The notes under the pieces were generated by a model, which had not been told where the DNA came from, searched no databases, and saw only the letters and a program-made list of their open reading frames with translations. 64,000 nt of DNA, from contig CAIPTY010000071.1 of assembly GCA_903868145.1 (NCBI GenBank), positions 62,001 through 126,000 of the forward strand, written 5' to 3'. This document shows positions 8,801 to 18,033 of the stretch, in pieces. Source of the stretch: an uncultured Desulfuromonadales bacterium. Lineage in GTDB: Bacteria; Desulfobacterota; Desulfuromonadia; Geobacterales; Pseudopelobacteraceae. Numbering within the stretch: the stretch's first letter is position 1; each line of letters begins with the position of its first letter. The position numbers and the translations under genes are program-made.

Positions 8801-10393
8801 ATGAATAAATTCTGGAAAACAGGAGAACCCTACGTACTGCTGACCGGCACCGCTCTGGCGGTCATGCTGGTTCTGACACTCACGCTGGTCGGAGTGGTCA
8901 TGACCAACGGCCTGGGTTACTTCTGGCCGCGGGCGCTGCTCAAGTTTGATCTGAAGGACGGCACCTCTGCCCTTGGGCAGGTCATGGTGAAGGAGAAAAA
9001 CCCGATCAGCGGAGTCAGCCGTCTGCAACTGAAGGTTGCCAACCGGGATGTCTTCGGTCAGGATTTCCGCTGGATTGATGAAAAGGATATTGCCTCACGC
9101 AGTCTGCCGACCGATGCGATGCTGATCGAGCGCCGCGAGCATGGCAACTATTTCGGCTTCCTGAAGGGGGTTACGGCAGAGGGGTTGGCGCAGTCAGCTT
9201 CGCCACAGGAAACACTGCAACAGGCAATGAAGCTGGTAGCGGGTAAAATGGAAGATACCCGCGCCATCAAAAAGCAGATGTCAAACCTGAACCATACCGT
9301 CGAGCGTCTTCGGTTGAAACTGCTGAAACTCGAATATGGCGGCAAGGAAAAGAATTCCGCTGAAATCAGCGAACTGACCGCCGTTCGTGAAAAGACTATG
9401 GCTGAATTCACCCGCCTGAACGAGCAGGCAACCGCCGCCCAGGCGGAAATTGGCCGGATAACAGGCCAGTTCACCGATGTCACCGGTGGCAGCAAAGACA
9501 TAGCCCTGATGGAGATAGTTGCCCTGCAACGCCCCAACAGCATGTCGTTTCTGGCCAAGTGCGGGGCATACCTGGAACGTGTCCGCGAACTGCTGCTGGA
9601 TGACCCGCGCGAATCCAATACCGAGGGGGGACTGTTTCCGGCCATCTTCGGCACAGTCATGATGGTACTCCTGATGAGTATCTTTTCCCTGCCCTTCGGC
9701 GTGGTCGCCGCCATCTATCTGCGCGAATACGCCAAAGACGGCCTGATGACGCGCATGGTGCGCATCGCCGTCAACAACCTGGCCGGTGTCCCTTCAATCG
9801 TCTATGGCGTCTTCGGCCTCGGTTTCTTTGTCTACGGCATCGGCGGCAGTATGGACAGCCTGTTCTTTCCCGAGCGTCTGCCGACGCCGACCTTCGGCAC
9901 CGGCGGTATCCTCTGGTCGAGCCTGACCCTGGCGCTGTTGACGGTGCCGGTGGTTATAGTCGCCACCGAAGAGTCGCTGGCCTCGATTCCGAAAGGGATC
10001 CGCGAGGGCTCGCTGGCTCTGGGCGCTACCAGATTCCAGACGCTGACCAGGATCCTGCTGCCGATGGCCACCCCCGGCATCATGACCGGCCTGATCCTCT
10101 CCATGGCTCGCGCCGCAGGTGAGGTAGCGCCACTGATGATTGTCGGCGTAGTCAAGCTGGCTCCGACGCTCCCCTTTGATACCAATTTCCCGTTCTTCCA
10201 TATGGATCGAAAATTCATGCACCTGGGCTTCCATATCTACGACGTCGGTTTCCAGTCTCCCAACGTTGAGGCAGCCAAACCGATGGTCTATGTTACCACC
10301 ATGCTGCTGCTGGCAATCGTTGTTGCAGCAAGCAGCGCAGCCATTTACCTGCGTAACCGCATGCGGAGAAAATATACGTCATCGACGTTTTAA
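8801..10393 (+). CDS. pstA: Phosphate ABC transporter permease PstA, enlarged form
   Basis: 530 residues, longer than the classical ~300. A first helix (~15-38) is followed by a ~240-residue soluble region with a predicted coiled coil (~150-235, rich in K/E/L, for example TVERLRLKLLKLEYGGKE). The C-terminal permease carries the EAA loop (GSLALGATRFQTLTRILLP, ARAAGEVAPLMIVG). It forms the membrane channel with PstC. Both permeases of this operon have gained large soluble domains, which suggests that the two additions pack together outside the membrane. 133 bases separate it from pstC. Confidence 0.92.
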   Translation: MNKFWKTGEPYVLLTGTALAVMLVLTLTLVGVVMTNGLGYFWPRALLKFDLKDGTSALGQVMVKEKNPISGVSRLQLKVANRDVFGQDFRWIDEKDIASRSLPTDAMLIERREHGNYFGFLKGVTAEGLAQSASPQETLQQAMKLVAGKMEDTRAIKKQMSNLNHTVERLRLKLLKLEYGGKEKNSAEISELTAVREKTMAEFTRLNEQATAAQAEIGRITGQFTDVTGGSKDIALMEIVALQRPNSMSFLAKCGAYLERVRELLLDDPRESNTEGGLFPAIFGTVMMVLLMSIFSLPFGVVAAIYLREYAKDGLMTRMVRIAVNNLAGVPSIVYGVFGLGFFVYGIGGSMDSLFFPERLPTPTFGTGGILWSSLTLALLTVPVVIVATEESLASIPKGIREGSLALGATRFQTLTRILLPMATPGIMTGLILSMARAAGEVAPLMIVGVVKLAPTLPFDTNFPFFHMDRKFMHLGFHIYDVGFQSPNVEAAKPMVYVTTMLLLAIVVAASSAAIYLRNRMRRKYTSSTF

Positions 10394-10438
10394 CCTCTCT
10401 ATCTCTCTGCGGTAAAAATGAGGATTAAGGATACATAT

Positions 10439-11221
10439 ATGGCACAAGCTCACGATCAATCCGGAGGCGCACCGATTCTTTCGGTCTCCAACCTCAACCT
10501 TCACTACGGTGAGGCGCATGCGCTGAAAAATATCAACCTTGACATGACGCGCCACCAGGTGACCTCCTTTATCGGCCCTTCTGGTTGCGGTAAATCAACG
10601 CTGTTGCGCTGTTTCAACCGCATGAACGATCTGGTTGAGAGTGCCCGGATCGAAGGGAGTATTCGCCTTGATGGCGATGAGATCAACGAATCCTCCACCG
10701 ATGTCATCTCTCTGCGGCGTAAGGTCGACATGGTATTCCAGCAATCCAACCCCTTCCCCAAATCGATCTATGAGAATATTGTCTACGGTCTGCGCATCGC
10801 CGGAGTCAACGATAAGGCAACCCTGGATGAGGCAGTTGAGCGCAGCCTGAAAAGCGCAGCCATCTGGAACGAGGTCAAGGACCGCCTGAATGATTCGGCG
10901 CTGGGGCTTTCCGGCGGCCAGGCTCAGCGCATCTGCATAGCACGGGCAATTGCGGTTAATCCCGAGATCATCCTTATGGATGAACCCTGCTCGGCGCTCG
11001 ATCCGATCTCGACGCTCAAGATCGAAGAATTGATTGAAGAGCTGAAGAAACAATATACTATAGTAATCGTCACCCACAACATGCAGCAGGCTGCGCGTGT
11101 CTCGGATGTGACCGCATTCTTCTATCTGGGAGAGCTGATCGAAGCCGGGGGAACCCGCATGATTTTTACCAATCCCTTGAAGAAACAGACAGAAGACTAC
11201 ATTACCGGAAGGTTCGGTTAG
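10439..11221 (+). CDS. pstB: Phosphate ABC transporter ATP-binding protein
   Basis: 260 residues with all ABC ATPase motifs: Walker [10 protein letters not shown], signature LSGGQAQR, Walker [13 protein letters not shown] and switch His in IVTHNMQQ. The stretch [20 protein letters not shown] is typical of PstB. I start it at the ATG at 10439, preceded by AAGGAT; an in-frame ATG at 10418 lacks a ribosome site. It powers phosphate import by PstCA from the cytosolic face and, in known systems, takes part in signalling to PhoR through PhoU. Confidence 0.96.
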   Translation: MAQAHDQSGGAPILSVSNLNLHYGEAHALKNINLDMTRHQVTSFIGPSGCGKSTLLRCFNRMNDLVESARIEGSIRLDGDEINESSTDVISLRRKVDMVFQQSNPFPKSIYENIVYGLRIAGVNDKATLDEAVERSLKSAAIWNEVKDRLNDSALGLSGGQAQRICIARAIAVNPEIILMDEPCSALDPISTLKIEELIEELKKQYTIVIVTHNMQQAARVSDVTAFFYLGELIEAGGTRMIFTNPLKKQTEDYITGRFG

Positions 11222-11263
11222 TTCGTAAACGGACTGCCACATTTATCGGGATTAGGAGAAAGA

Positions 11264-11935
11264 ATGGAACGTGAACATATCAGTACGGCATTTGACATTG
11301 AGCTGGATGAATTACGGCAGAGTATCCTGATTATGGCCGGCAAGGTTGAGCTGATGATTGCCAACTCGGTCAAGGCGCTTGTTGAAAGGGATACACCGCT
11401 GGCCGAACGTACCATTGCACAGGATCATGAGGTCAATGCAGCCGAGGTAGCGATCGATGAGCACTGCCTTGAACTGCTGGCGCTCCGTCAACCGGCGGCT
11501 CGCGACCTGCGCTTCATCACCATTGCACTCAAGATCGTCACTGATCTGGAGCGTATTGGCGACCAGTGCGCCAACATTGCCAAGCGGGTCCGCGAGTTGA
11601 ATGAGGAACCGCCGCTCAAGCCGTACATCGATATCCCCCGCATGGCCCACTGGGCCGAGGTAATGGTCAAGGAGTCATTGGATGCCTTTGTGAATGGAGA
11701 CCCGGATCTGGCTGTCAAGGTCTGCAGGGACGATACGTTTGTGGATGAGCTTAATGTCCAGATTCAGAGAGAGCTCCTGACGTTTATGATCGAGGATCCG
11801 GCCACAATCTCGCGAGCCATCAAGCTCAATTACGTCTCAAAATCACTGGAGCGCATCGCCGATCACGCCACCAACATTGCCGAAATGGTCATCTTCATGG
11901 TCAAGGGAAAGGATATACGGCACACAATAGCGTAG
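11264..11935 (+). CDS. phoU: Phosphate signalling complex protein PhoU
   Basis: 223 residues made of two PhoU three-helix repeats, with the metal-binding ExxxD-type clusters (TIALKIVTDLERIGDQCANIA and NYVSKSLERIADHATNIAEM). PhoU links the Pst importer to the PhoR sensor kinase and represses the Pho response when phosphate is plentiful. GGAGAAAGA precedes the ATG. It closes the pst operon; no phoR or phoB gene is in the window. Confidence 0.96.
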   Translation: MEREHISTAFDIELDELRQSILIMAGKVELMIANSVKALVERDTPLAERTIAQDHEVNAAEVAIDEHCLELLALRQPAARDLRFITIALKIVTDLERIGDQCANIAKRVRELNEEPPLKPYIDIPRMAHWAEVMVKESLDAFVNGDPDLAVKVCRDDTFVDELNVQIQRELLTFMIEDPATISRAIKLNYVSKSLERIADHATNIAEMVIFMVKGKDIRHTIA

Positions 11936-11993
11936 GTTTGCCGCAGTGCATGGTTTCGGGGCATATCACTATGAGTTGTCAGTGGCTTTGCGC

Positions 11994-12021
11994 TTGACAT
12001 TCAGGCTTTTTTCTGTAATAT
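11994..12021 (+). promoter_or_regulatory. Sigma-70-type promoter of the DksA-like gene
   Basis: TTGACA at 11994-11999, a 16-base spacer and TAATAT at 12016-12021. The gene start at 12075 follows about 50 bases later. Confidence 0.6.
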
Positions 12022-12074
12022 TCTGCCGCCTTTTTCCAGAAAAATGAACCGTGGCATACAGAGGAGCGCATAGA

Positions 12075-12815
12075 ATGGCGACAAAATCCGCTAAATCTTC
12101 AAAAACTGTTGAGGCCGCACAGCCTTCTCGTCCAACTCCCGCAGCAAAACAGTCAAAGCCGTCCGCTGCTAAAGGCGTCACAGAGAAAAAGCCGGCAAAA
12201 CCAGCGGCGGCCGCAAAATCTGTCAAGTTGCCTGTGGAAACCAAACCTGCCAAGCCGTCCACAGAAACCAAAGCCTCAAAACCGGCTGCACTGAAACAGG
12301 TTGCAACGAAAAAAACGGCAAAAACCCCGGCAGCCGCGAATACGGTCAAATCGGTTGCAGATACCAGGCCGGCACATCCAGCTGTGGCGACGAAATCAAA
12401 ATGGAGCGAAATCCGGGAAATTCTCCTGCAGATGAAGAATGATACGCTCCGCGAGATTTCAAAAACGCTTAAACATGGTGCGGACACCGTGCTGATAGGT
12501 GAACCGAGTGGTGACATCTACGACCAGGCATCCTCAGAGAGGGATCGCGAGCTGGGGCTGCTGCTGGGGGACCGTGAGCGTGAAAAGGTGCACGCCATCG
12601 ATGACGCTCTGCTGCGAATCGATGAAGAAGAATATGGTATCTGTGAGGAGTGCGAGGAGGATATTCCGCTCGGTCGCCTTAAAGCAATGCCGTTTGCCCG
12701 GCATTGCGTCAAATGCAAGTCGGATCTGGAAAAATTTCAGGCCCAGACCAAACGCTTTGAAGAGGATCGGGCCTATCGTGAGATCCCCCTCGGCACCGAT
12801 GAGGAAGAGGGCTGA
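12075..12815 (+). CDS. TraR/DksA-family zinc-finger protein with basic repetitive N-terminal tail
   Basis: 246 residues. The C-terminal ~115 are a DksA/TraR domain with a coiled coil and four-cysteine finger (CEECEEDIPLGRLK, then HCVKC). The N-terminal ~115 are low-complexity Lys/Ala/Pro/Thr with KPAKP-like repeats, resembling histone H1-type tails. I start it at ATG 12075 behind GAGGAG; a GTG at 12051 is in frame but has no ribosome site. DksA proteins bind RNA polymerase with ppGpp; whether this tailed form does is unknown. A standard DksA-size paralogue is at 43006. Its last 43 bases overlap the end of the convergent DUF362 gene. Confidence 0.85.
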   Translation: MATKSAKSSKTVEAAQPSRPTPAAKQSKPSAAKGVTEKKPAKPAAAAKSVKLPVETKPAKPSTETKASKPAALKQVATKKTAKTPAAANTVKSVADTRPAHPAVATKSKWSEIREILLQMKNDTLREISKTLKHGADTVLIGEPSGDIYDQASSERDRELGLLLGDREREKVHAIDDALLRIDEEEYGICEECEEDIPLGRLKAMPFARHCVKCKSDLEKFQAQTKRFEEDRAYREIPLGTDEEEG

Positions 12816-13948
12816 CCGCACCCTTTCAGGGCAGAAACAATTCTGAGTAGCACCCCCCGCCGGATCAGCATGGCATCATGGGGGCAGAGTTCCCGGCAGC
12901 ACCAGCACCGAATACAGCGCTCCTGATCGACGGACAGGGCGCTGTTTTTTATTTCGATGGCAGCGGGGGGGCAGGCGTCACGACAGACGCCGCACAGCAC
13001 ACACGATGTCCGGTCGGCTGCCGGGTACGATGTCAGGTGGTGTTTCAGGATGGTATTTAAAAATGTCGGCATACCGAACTGAACATCCAGGCCGCCTGGC
13101 AGCTTGAATGGATGTATCCTAAAGCTGGCCAGAGGATTGCCGCAGATGCGGATTCCATCACGGTCGGCACCGTGAAGCCCCATGCGTCTGGCTTCACGGC
13201 CGATTGGCAGCAACTCTTCCGGGATGCCGGCCAGACGTGCCGCTATCACGTCGACCGCTACCGGATTTACCCCGGCAATCAGAGCGCCAACGCGAACAGG
13301 ATCACCACTGCCGGGCCCATTGCCTTCCATTGCAACGATTGCATCCACAATGTTGAGAACCGGTTTTTTAAGAAGGTAGATTTCCAGCAGGAGGCGGGCA
13401 AACTGCTCACGCGTCGCGCCGGCCTTGAGATGCCAGCCGGCCTTCTCAGCACCAACCACTGCGCCGAACAGGTTTTTTACGGCACAGGTCATGGTCATCA
13501 TCTCGTGGGTTTTCAGCTTGGGCAGGTTGATGATCTTGTCCGCATCCCAATAGGCCTTAGCCACGGTAATGCGCCGGAAGGTGCCGCTTCCCGGCAGATC
13601 GACTGTGGTTGAAAACTCCACCAGCTCCGCACCGCTTTCCGCTGCTGCCCGTGCAATGCCGCTCTTTTCAGCAACCCGCTGGAACCCGCCGATGCCGGGG
13701 CTGTCACCAATTATTGCCCGGCCTCCAGCTTCCCGTACAAGTTCGGCCACGACACGCACCACGGTGGGATGGGTGGTAACCGCCCGTTCCGGTAATTTTG
13801 CAGACAGCAGGTTCGGCTTGAGCAGCACCCGATCACCCGGCATGACAAATACCGACATACCACCAAACGGTTCAAGCAGTGACAGCAGCGCATTCCGTAC
13901 CAGCCCGTAATCATACCCATCACACTGTTGCAGGCATACAGTATCCAT
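12773..13948 (-). CDS. DUF362 protein with two ferredoxin-type 4Fe-4S motifs
   Basis: 391 residues. The N-terminal ~290 fit the DUF362 family (LLKPNLLSAKLPERAVTTHP, IIGDSPG, INLPKLKTHEMMTMTCAVKN, GVNPVAVDVIAARLAG). The C-terminal part has two cluster motifs, CVLCGVCRDACPP and CIRCWCCRELCP, so it should carry two [4Fe-4S] clusters. DUF362 proteins are common in anaerobes and their reaction is not known; an electron-transfer role is inferred from the clusters. Its 3' end overlaps the DksA-like gene tail-to-tail. Confidence 0.85.
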   Translation of the reverse strand: MDTVCLQQCDGYDYGLVRNALLSLLEPFGGMSVFVMPGDRVLLKPNLLSAKLPERAVTTHPTVVRVVAELVREAGGRAIIGDSPGIGGFQRVAEKSGIARAAAESGAELVEFSTTVDLPGSGTFRRITVAKAYWDADKIINLPKLKTHEMMTMTCAVKNLFGAVVGAEKAGWHLKAGATREQFARLLLEIYLLKKPVLNIVDAIVAMEGNGPGSGDPVRVGALIAGVNPVAVDVIAARLAGIPEELLPIGREARRMGLHGADRDGIRICGNPLASFRIHPFKLPGGLDVQFGMPTFLNTILKHHLTSYPAADRTSCVLCGVCRDACPPAAIEIKNSALSVDQERCIRCWCCRELCPHDAMLIRRGVLLRIVSALKGCGQPSSSSVPRGISR

Positions 13949-14134
13949 CCCTCGCCCCCACCCATGAATGTCAAAATCGCTTTAAACGTACCAACTCCAG
14001 CGAGTAGTGCAAGGATTATCTCCACAGGGACATACATTTCCGTACGTGTATGGTTGACTATCTCCTTCCCTTTAGGTACTTTTAAGCAGCTTTTTGATAT
14101 ACGGAATATTATCGACAACAGGGGGTAGCAGGGT

Positions 14135-15136
14135 ATGACGCGGGAAAAGAATTTTACGTCACTGGTGGTGGATAAGACCCCAGACAAGCAGTTCGTGCGG
14201 GTGATTCAGGAGCGAAACCTCGCCGATCTGCCGGCAGGAGATCTGGTGGTGCGGGTCAGTTACTCATCCCTCAACTACAAGGATGCGCTTTCGGCCACCG
14301 GGCATCCCGGAGTCACGCGGCAGTTTCCCCACACCCCCGGCATAGACGCTGCGGGTGAAGTGGTTTCGTGCGAGAGCGACGCCTTCAGGCCGGGAGATGA
14401 GGTCATCGTCACCGGCTATGATCTGGGGATGGAGACCGACGGTGGATGGGGGCAGTACATACGGATCCCGTCCGGGTGGGCTGTCCGACTACCGCCTGGA
14501 TTGACCCTGCGCGAAGGGATGGTGATAGGCACTGCGGGCTTTACTGCAGCACTTTCGGTGCTGAAGCTCCAGCAGGCCGGGGTGAAACCCTCAGACGGCG
14601 ACATCCTCGTAACCGGAGCGACCGGAGGTGTCGGAAGTATTGCTGTGGCCATTCTGGCAAAAGCGGGCTACCGGGTGGTGGCCGCAACCGGAAAGAGTTC
14701 CGATGAGGCATTCCTGCGTACACTGGGGGCAAGCGAGGTTGTTTCACGCGATCAGGTGACGGACGGGTCTGATCGCCCCATGATGAAAGAGCGCTGGGCA
14801 GGGGTTGTTGATGTGGTTGGTGGCGAAACCCTGGCGGCGGCAATCAAGTCGACCCGTTACGCTGGAGCGGTCACCTGCTGCGGTCTGGTCGGCTCACCGG
14901 ATCTTTCCCTGAATGTCTATCCATTCATTTTGCGGGGCGTGAGTCTTATCGGCATCGATTCGGTTAACTGCCCGTCCGACACCCGTCTGCGGCTATGGGA
15001 AAAACTTTCTGATGAATGGAAACCAGAGCAACTGGCAGAAATGGCGACGGAGGTGCCTTTGGAGGGTCTGGAGGAAAAAATCCAGACAATCCTTCAGGGG
15101 GGGGCGAAGGGTCGGGTTGTCGTGAGGCTTCCGTAA
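14135..15136 (+). CDS. Quinone-oxidoreductase-like MDR protein, YhdH/AcuI family (acrylyl-CoA reductase type)
   Basis: 333 residues, right for the family. It has the zinc-free medium-chain reductase fold: SYSSLNYKDALSATGHPGV at the N-terminus, PHTPGIDAAGEV, the nucleotide-binding VTGATGGVGSIAVAILAKAG, and a C-terminal GVSLIGIDSVNCP that is characteristic of AcuI/YhdH. Family members reduce acrylyl-CoA to propionyl-CoA with NADPH. In an organism handling propionate units this would fit, but substrate cannot be proven. It is divergent from the DUF362 gene across 186 bases and is followed by a HAD gene 27 bases later, likely the same transcript. Confidence 0.85.
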   Translation: MTREKNFTSLVVDKTPDKQFVRVIQERNLADLPAGDLVVRVSYSSLNYKDALSATGHPGVTRQFPHTPGIDAAGEVVSCESDAFRPGDEVIVTGYDLGMETDGGWGQYIRIPSGWAVRLPPGLTLREGMVIGTAGFTAALSVLKLQQAGVKPSDGDILVTGATGGVGSIAVAILAKAGYRVVAATGKSSDEAFLRTLGASEVVSRDQVTDGSDRPMMKERWAGVVDVVGGETLAAAIKSTRYAGAVTCCGLVGSPDLSLNVYPFILRGVSLIGIDSVNCPSDTRLRLWEKLSDEWKPEQLAEMATEVPLEGLEEKIQTILQGGAKGRVVVRLP

Positions 15137-15163
15137 AAATATATGGATGATCAGGGGGCCAAG

Positions 15164-15856
15164 ATGCCTGTTACGGTTGGGTTTGATGTATACGGTACAC
15201 TGATAGACACGCACGGCGTTGTTGTAACCCTGCAACAGATGGTTGGATCAAGGGCTGCCGATTTCTCACGTGTTTGGCGTGATAAACAGTTGGAATATTC
15301 ATTCCGCAGGGGATTGATGCAGCAATATGAAAACTTTACCATATGCACACGTCATGCCCTTGACTACACCTGCTCATACTTTAAAACCCCGCTCGACCGG
15401 GAACAACGGGATAAGTTGCTCGCCGTCTATCGCGTGCTCCCCGCATTCGATGATGTGAAAGAATGCCTGGCCCGCTTCAGTTCCGGGGATTTTCGGCTGT
15501 ATGCCTTTTCAAACGGCAGCGCGGATGCCATCGAGACGTTACTTGTCTCGGCTGGCATCCGCGCATTTTTTCATGATGTCGTAAGTGTTGATGAAGTGAA
15601 GTCTTTCAAGCCGAACCCTGGTGTTTATTGCCATTTTCTCAGAAGAACCGGATCATCTGGCAGCGAAGCATGGCTGGTATCAAGTAACCCCTTCGATGTA
15701 ATCGGCGCAATTTCCAGCGGCATGAAATCAGCCTGGGTTCAACGCTCTGCCGAAGCCATTTTCGATCCCTGGGGTATAGAGCCCACCATCACGGTACCTG
15801 ATCTCTCGCTTCTGGCAGAGCAGATTGCCTCATATCGGTCAACAACCGCACCATGA
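15164..15856 (+). CDS. HAD-superfamily hydrolase, type II 2-haloacid dehalogenase-like
   Basis: 230 residues. The nucleophile motif FDVYGTLIDTHG starts close to the N-terminus, followed by YAFSNGS (motif II), VKSFKPNPGVY (motif III lysine) and LVSSNPFDVIGA (motif IV, where the usual acidic pair is replaced by the S-N-x-x-D pattern of L-2-haloacid dehalogenases). Family members remove halide from 2-haloalkanoic acids, but many homologues act on other substrates. I prefer the ATG at 15164, preceded by AGGGGG, over the ATG at 15143. Confidence 0.82.
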   Translation: MPVTVGFDVYGTLIDTHGVVVTLQQMVGSRAADFSRVWRDKQLEYSFRRGLMQQYENFTICTRHALDYTCSYFKTPLDREQRDKLLAVYRVLPAFDDVKECLARFSSGDFRLYAFSNGSADAIETLLVSAGIRAFFHDVVSVDEVKSFKPNPGVYCHFLRRTGSSGSEAWLVSSNPFDVIGAISSGMKSAWVQRSAEAIFDPWGIEPTITVPDLSLLAEQIASYRSTTAP

Positions 15857-15886
15857 ATGGTTAAGGCCGCCTGGCTGAAACGGATA

Positions 15887-17062
15887 TCAGACTCTTTCGA
15901 AAATTACAGCAACCGCTTCTCCGCCGCCAATACAGATTGCGGTAAGACCGTAACGGAGCTGACGTCTGTGCAGTTCGCGGATCACCGTTGCCGCAATGCG
16001 TGTCCCGCTGGCACCCAGCGGATGGCCGAGAGCACACGCGCCACCGTTGACATTAACCTTGTCCATTGGGATATTCAGGGTTTTGATCGTAAGGAGTGCC
16101 ACTGAGGCAAATGCCTCGTTGATTTCAAACAGATCAATGTCGTCCAGTGTGAGATTTGCTTTGTTGCAGGCTCTCTGAGCTGCCACCGCCGTTGCTTCCG
16201 AGAAGTAGTCGGGGTGGAGACTGGCTGTGGCATATGCAATAATTTGAGCCTTGGGTTTGAGGCCGTATTTTTTCAGCCCTGCTTTGCCGCTTAACAGCGC
16301 CGCAGCCGCTCCGTCGTTAATGGTTGACGCATTTCCGGCGGTAATCGTTCCATCCTTCCGGAAGACTGCGCGCAACTCACCCAGCTTGATGATTTCACCC
16401 CTGAATGGTTCTTCGTCCTTGTACAGGGTCTCGTCGCCTTTTTTCCCTTTTTTGATTATCGGAATGATCTCATCGACAAAGATACCTCCCTTGACTGCAG
16501 CCTGGGCTCGCTCATATGAACGTGCCGCAAACTCGTCCTGTTCGGCGCGAGTCATGCCGGCACGAGCTACGCTGTCCTCGCCGATCTCACCCATATGGCG
16601 CCCGGAAAAGGGATCCTGCAGGCCATCATAAATCATCAGGTCGAGCAGTGCCCCATGTCCCATTCGATAGCCGATACGACCCTTTTTGAGAATGTAGGGT
16701 GCCAGGCTCATATTCTCCTGGCCGCCGGCGATAACCAGATCCGATTCACCAAGCCGGATACTGTCACTGGCCAGCATCATCGACTTCAGTCCGCTACCGC
16801 AGACTTTATCAATGGTCATTGCGTGGGTCGCATCGGATATGCCAGCGGCACGCATGGCCTGGCGCGCCGGTGCCTGACCGCAGCCGCCCGTAAGAACGTG
16901 ACCCATAATGACTTCGGTCACCGCAGTGGACGGAATACCCGTCTTCTCAATAAGGGCCTTCATGACGGCCCCCCCCAGCTTTGGTGCTTCGATGTCGGCA
17001 AGCATGCCGCCCAGTGAACCGAATGGGGTTCGTAACGCCTCCACTACATACACTTTGTTCAT
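15887..17062 (-). CDS. phaA: Acetyl-CoA acetyltransferase (beta-ketothiolase) of the PHA locus
   Basis: 391 residues, the normal thiolase length. Catalytic features are DKVCGSGLKSMML (acyl-accepting Cys near residue 88), NEAFASVALL, NGGACALGHPLGASGTR (His) and CIGGGEAVAVIF (second Cys). It condenses two acetyl-CoA to acetoacetyl-CoA, the first step of polyhydroxybutyrate synthesis, or runs in reverse in degradation. It stands divergently from the phasin gene, in the same locus as phaE, phaC and phaB, which supports the PHA role. The symbol follows the context. Confidence 0.88.
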   Translation of the reverse strand: MNKVYVVEALRTPFGSLGGMLADIEAPKLGGAVMKALIEKTGIPSTAVTEVIMGHVLTGGCGQAPARQAMRAAGISDATHAMTIDKVCGSGLKSMMLASDSIRLGESDLVIAGGQENMSLAPYILKKGRIGYRMGHGALLDLMIYDGLQDPFSGRHMGEIGEDSVARAGMTRAEQDEFAARSYERAQAAVKGGIFVDEIIPIIKKGKKGDETLYKDEEPFRGEIIKLGELRAVFRKDGTITAGNASTINDGAAAALLSGKAGLKKYGLKPKAQIIAYATASLHPDYFSEATAVAAQRACNKANLTLDDIDLFEINEAFASVALLTIKTLNIPMDKVNVNGGACALGHPLGASGTRIAATVIRELHRRQLRYGLTAICIGGGEAVAVIFERV

Positions 17063-17114
17063 AGAAACTCCCTACCTGAATGCATTTATTGTCCTGCATG
17101 AAGCTTGATGAGAC

Positions 17115-17141
17115 ATTATAGGGGTTATACTGAAAAAGCAA
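17115..17141 (-). promoter_or_regulatory. Possible promoter of the thiolase gene
   Basis: On the minus strand TATAAT lies at 17120-17115, with TTGCTT 15 bases upstream. The spacer is short, so this is a moderate candidate only. Confidence 0.4.
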
Positions 17142-17178
17142 GATATAAATATTTTTTCAACACGATTTATTTTTTTGC

Positions 17179-17214
17179 TTGACATTGAGTTTATTTTTGT
17201 TTAAGTTTTGTTTA
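17179..17214 (+). promoter_or_regulatory. Phasin promoter with TGTTTA direct repeat (copy A)
   Basis: TTGACA at 17179-17184 is followed 17 bases later by a -10-like TAAGTT. The -10 is overlapped by two TGTTTA words (17198-17203 and 17209-17214) spaced exactly 11 bases start to start. The same words recur before the second phasin and phaE. Confidence 0.6.
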
Positions 17215-17272
17215 CACGAACCAGGCAATTGTGCCGGTCACCCAACATCAAAATCAACAAAAGGAGAAAAAA

Positions 17273-17803
17273 ATGAAAAATCAGAATGTTGCTCAGGAAA
17301 TTTTGGACTTCAACAAAAACGCGGTTAAAGAAGGTTTCGAGGCCCTCAGCACAAGCTCAAATCAGGCTGCCAAGACTGCCAGCCAGATCCTTGGCGCAAC
17401 CCCCAATGTTCCTGAAGAAGCCAAGAAAGCTGTTGATCTCTTCTTCAAGGAAAACCAGAAGGGTCTGTCCAGCCAGAGAAAGTTTGTTGAAAGCGGACTG
17501 GAAATCGACTGGACGAGCCCCAACGCCCCGGTTAAGGGCCTTGAAGCAATCGAAAACCTCTACAACAGCGCTTTCACACAGGTCGGTGCCTTGCAGAAAG
17601 AAACCAAAGAACTGCTCAAAAAAGCTACTGAGCAGCTCCCCAAGGAAGCCAAGCCCGTGGTTGAATTCTGGAATGAGACCCTCAACAGCAATTACAATAT
17701 CTTCCAGAGCTTTGTGACCAAGAACTTTGAACTGGCAAAAAAGGTAATTGGCGACCTGGCAGCCGACGCACCGAAATCCGAAGGCAAGTCCTCCTCTAAG
17801 TAA
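17273..17803 (+). CDS. Phasin family granule protein 1
   Basis: 176 residues, helical and amphipathic, typical of phasins: EILDFNKNAVKEGFEALS, NQAAKTASQILG, FNxxQ-like VEFWNETLNSNYNIFQSF and a lysine/serine tail. Phasins coat polyhydroxyalkanoate granules, controlling size and number. AAAGGAG precedes the ATG at 17273; an earlier in-frame GTG at 17231 lacks one. A paralogue of nearly the same length lies at 19402 and shares EIDW/DIDWS and QLPKE positions, so the two arose by duplication. Confidence 0.9.
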   Translation: MKNQNVAQEILDFNKNAVKEGFEALSTSSNQAAKTASQILGATPNVPEEAKKAVDLFFKENQKGLSSQRKFVESGLEIDWTSPNAPVKGLEAIENLYNSAFTQVGALQKETKELLKKATEQLPKEAKPVVEFWNETLNSNYNIFQSFVTKNFELAKKVIGDLAADAPKSEGKSSSK

Positions 17804-18033
17804 GACGGTATTACGCTATCCGCCTGAATGTCAGGGCGAAAAGCACAAACATATCAATGGCAGCGCTGTGGTAACCCTGGTGGCAATCTTGCCGCCTGGA
17901 ACACAGAAGCTGCCATTGTGGTTTCCGCTGTTCAGAAATTTTTATGGGATCCATGCAGATGATACTTTACTACTGCGCGACGAGTTGCTACAATCCCGCG
18001 AAATTGTACTTTTAAATCAGGAGGAAGCAAAAC

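Noticed and set aside
13711-14187. A 158-codon minus-strand reading with a hydrophobic start overlapping the DUF362 gene
   Set aside because: It overlaps a well-supported gene in another frame, turns cysteine/arginine-rich, and has no ribosome site.
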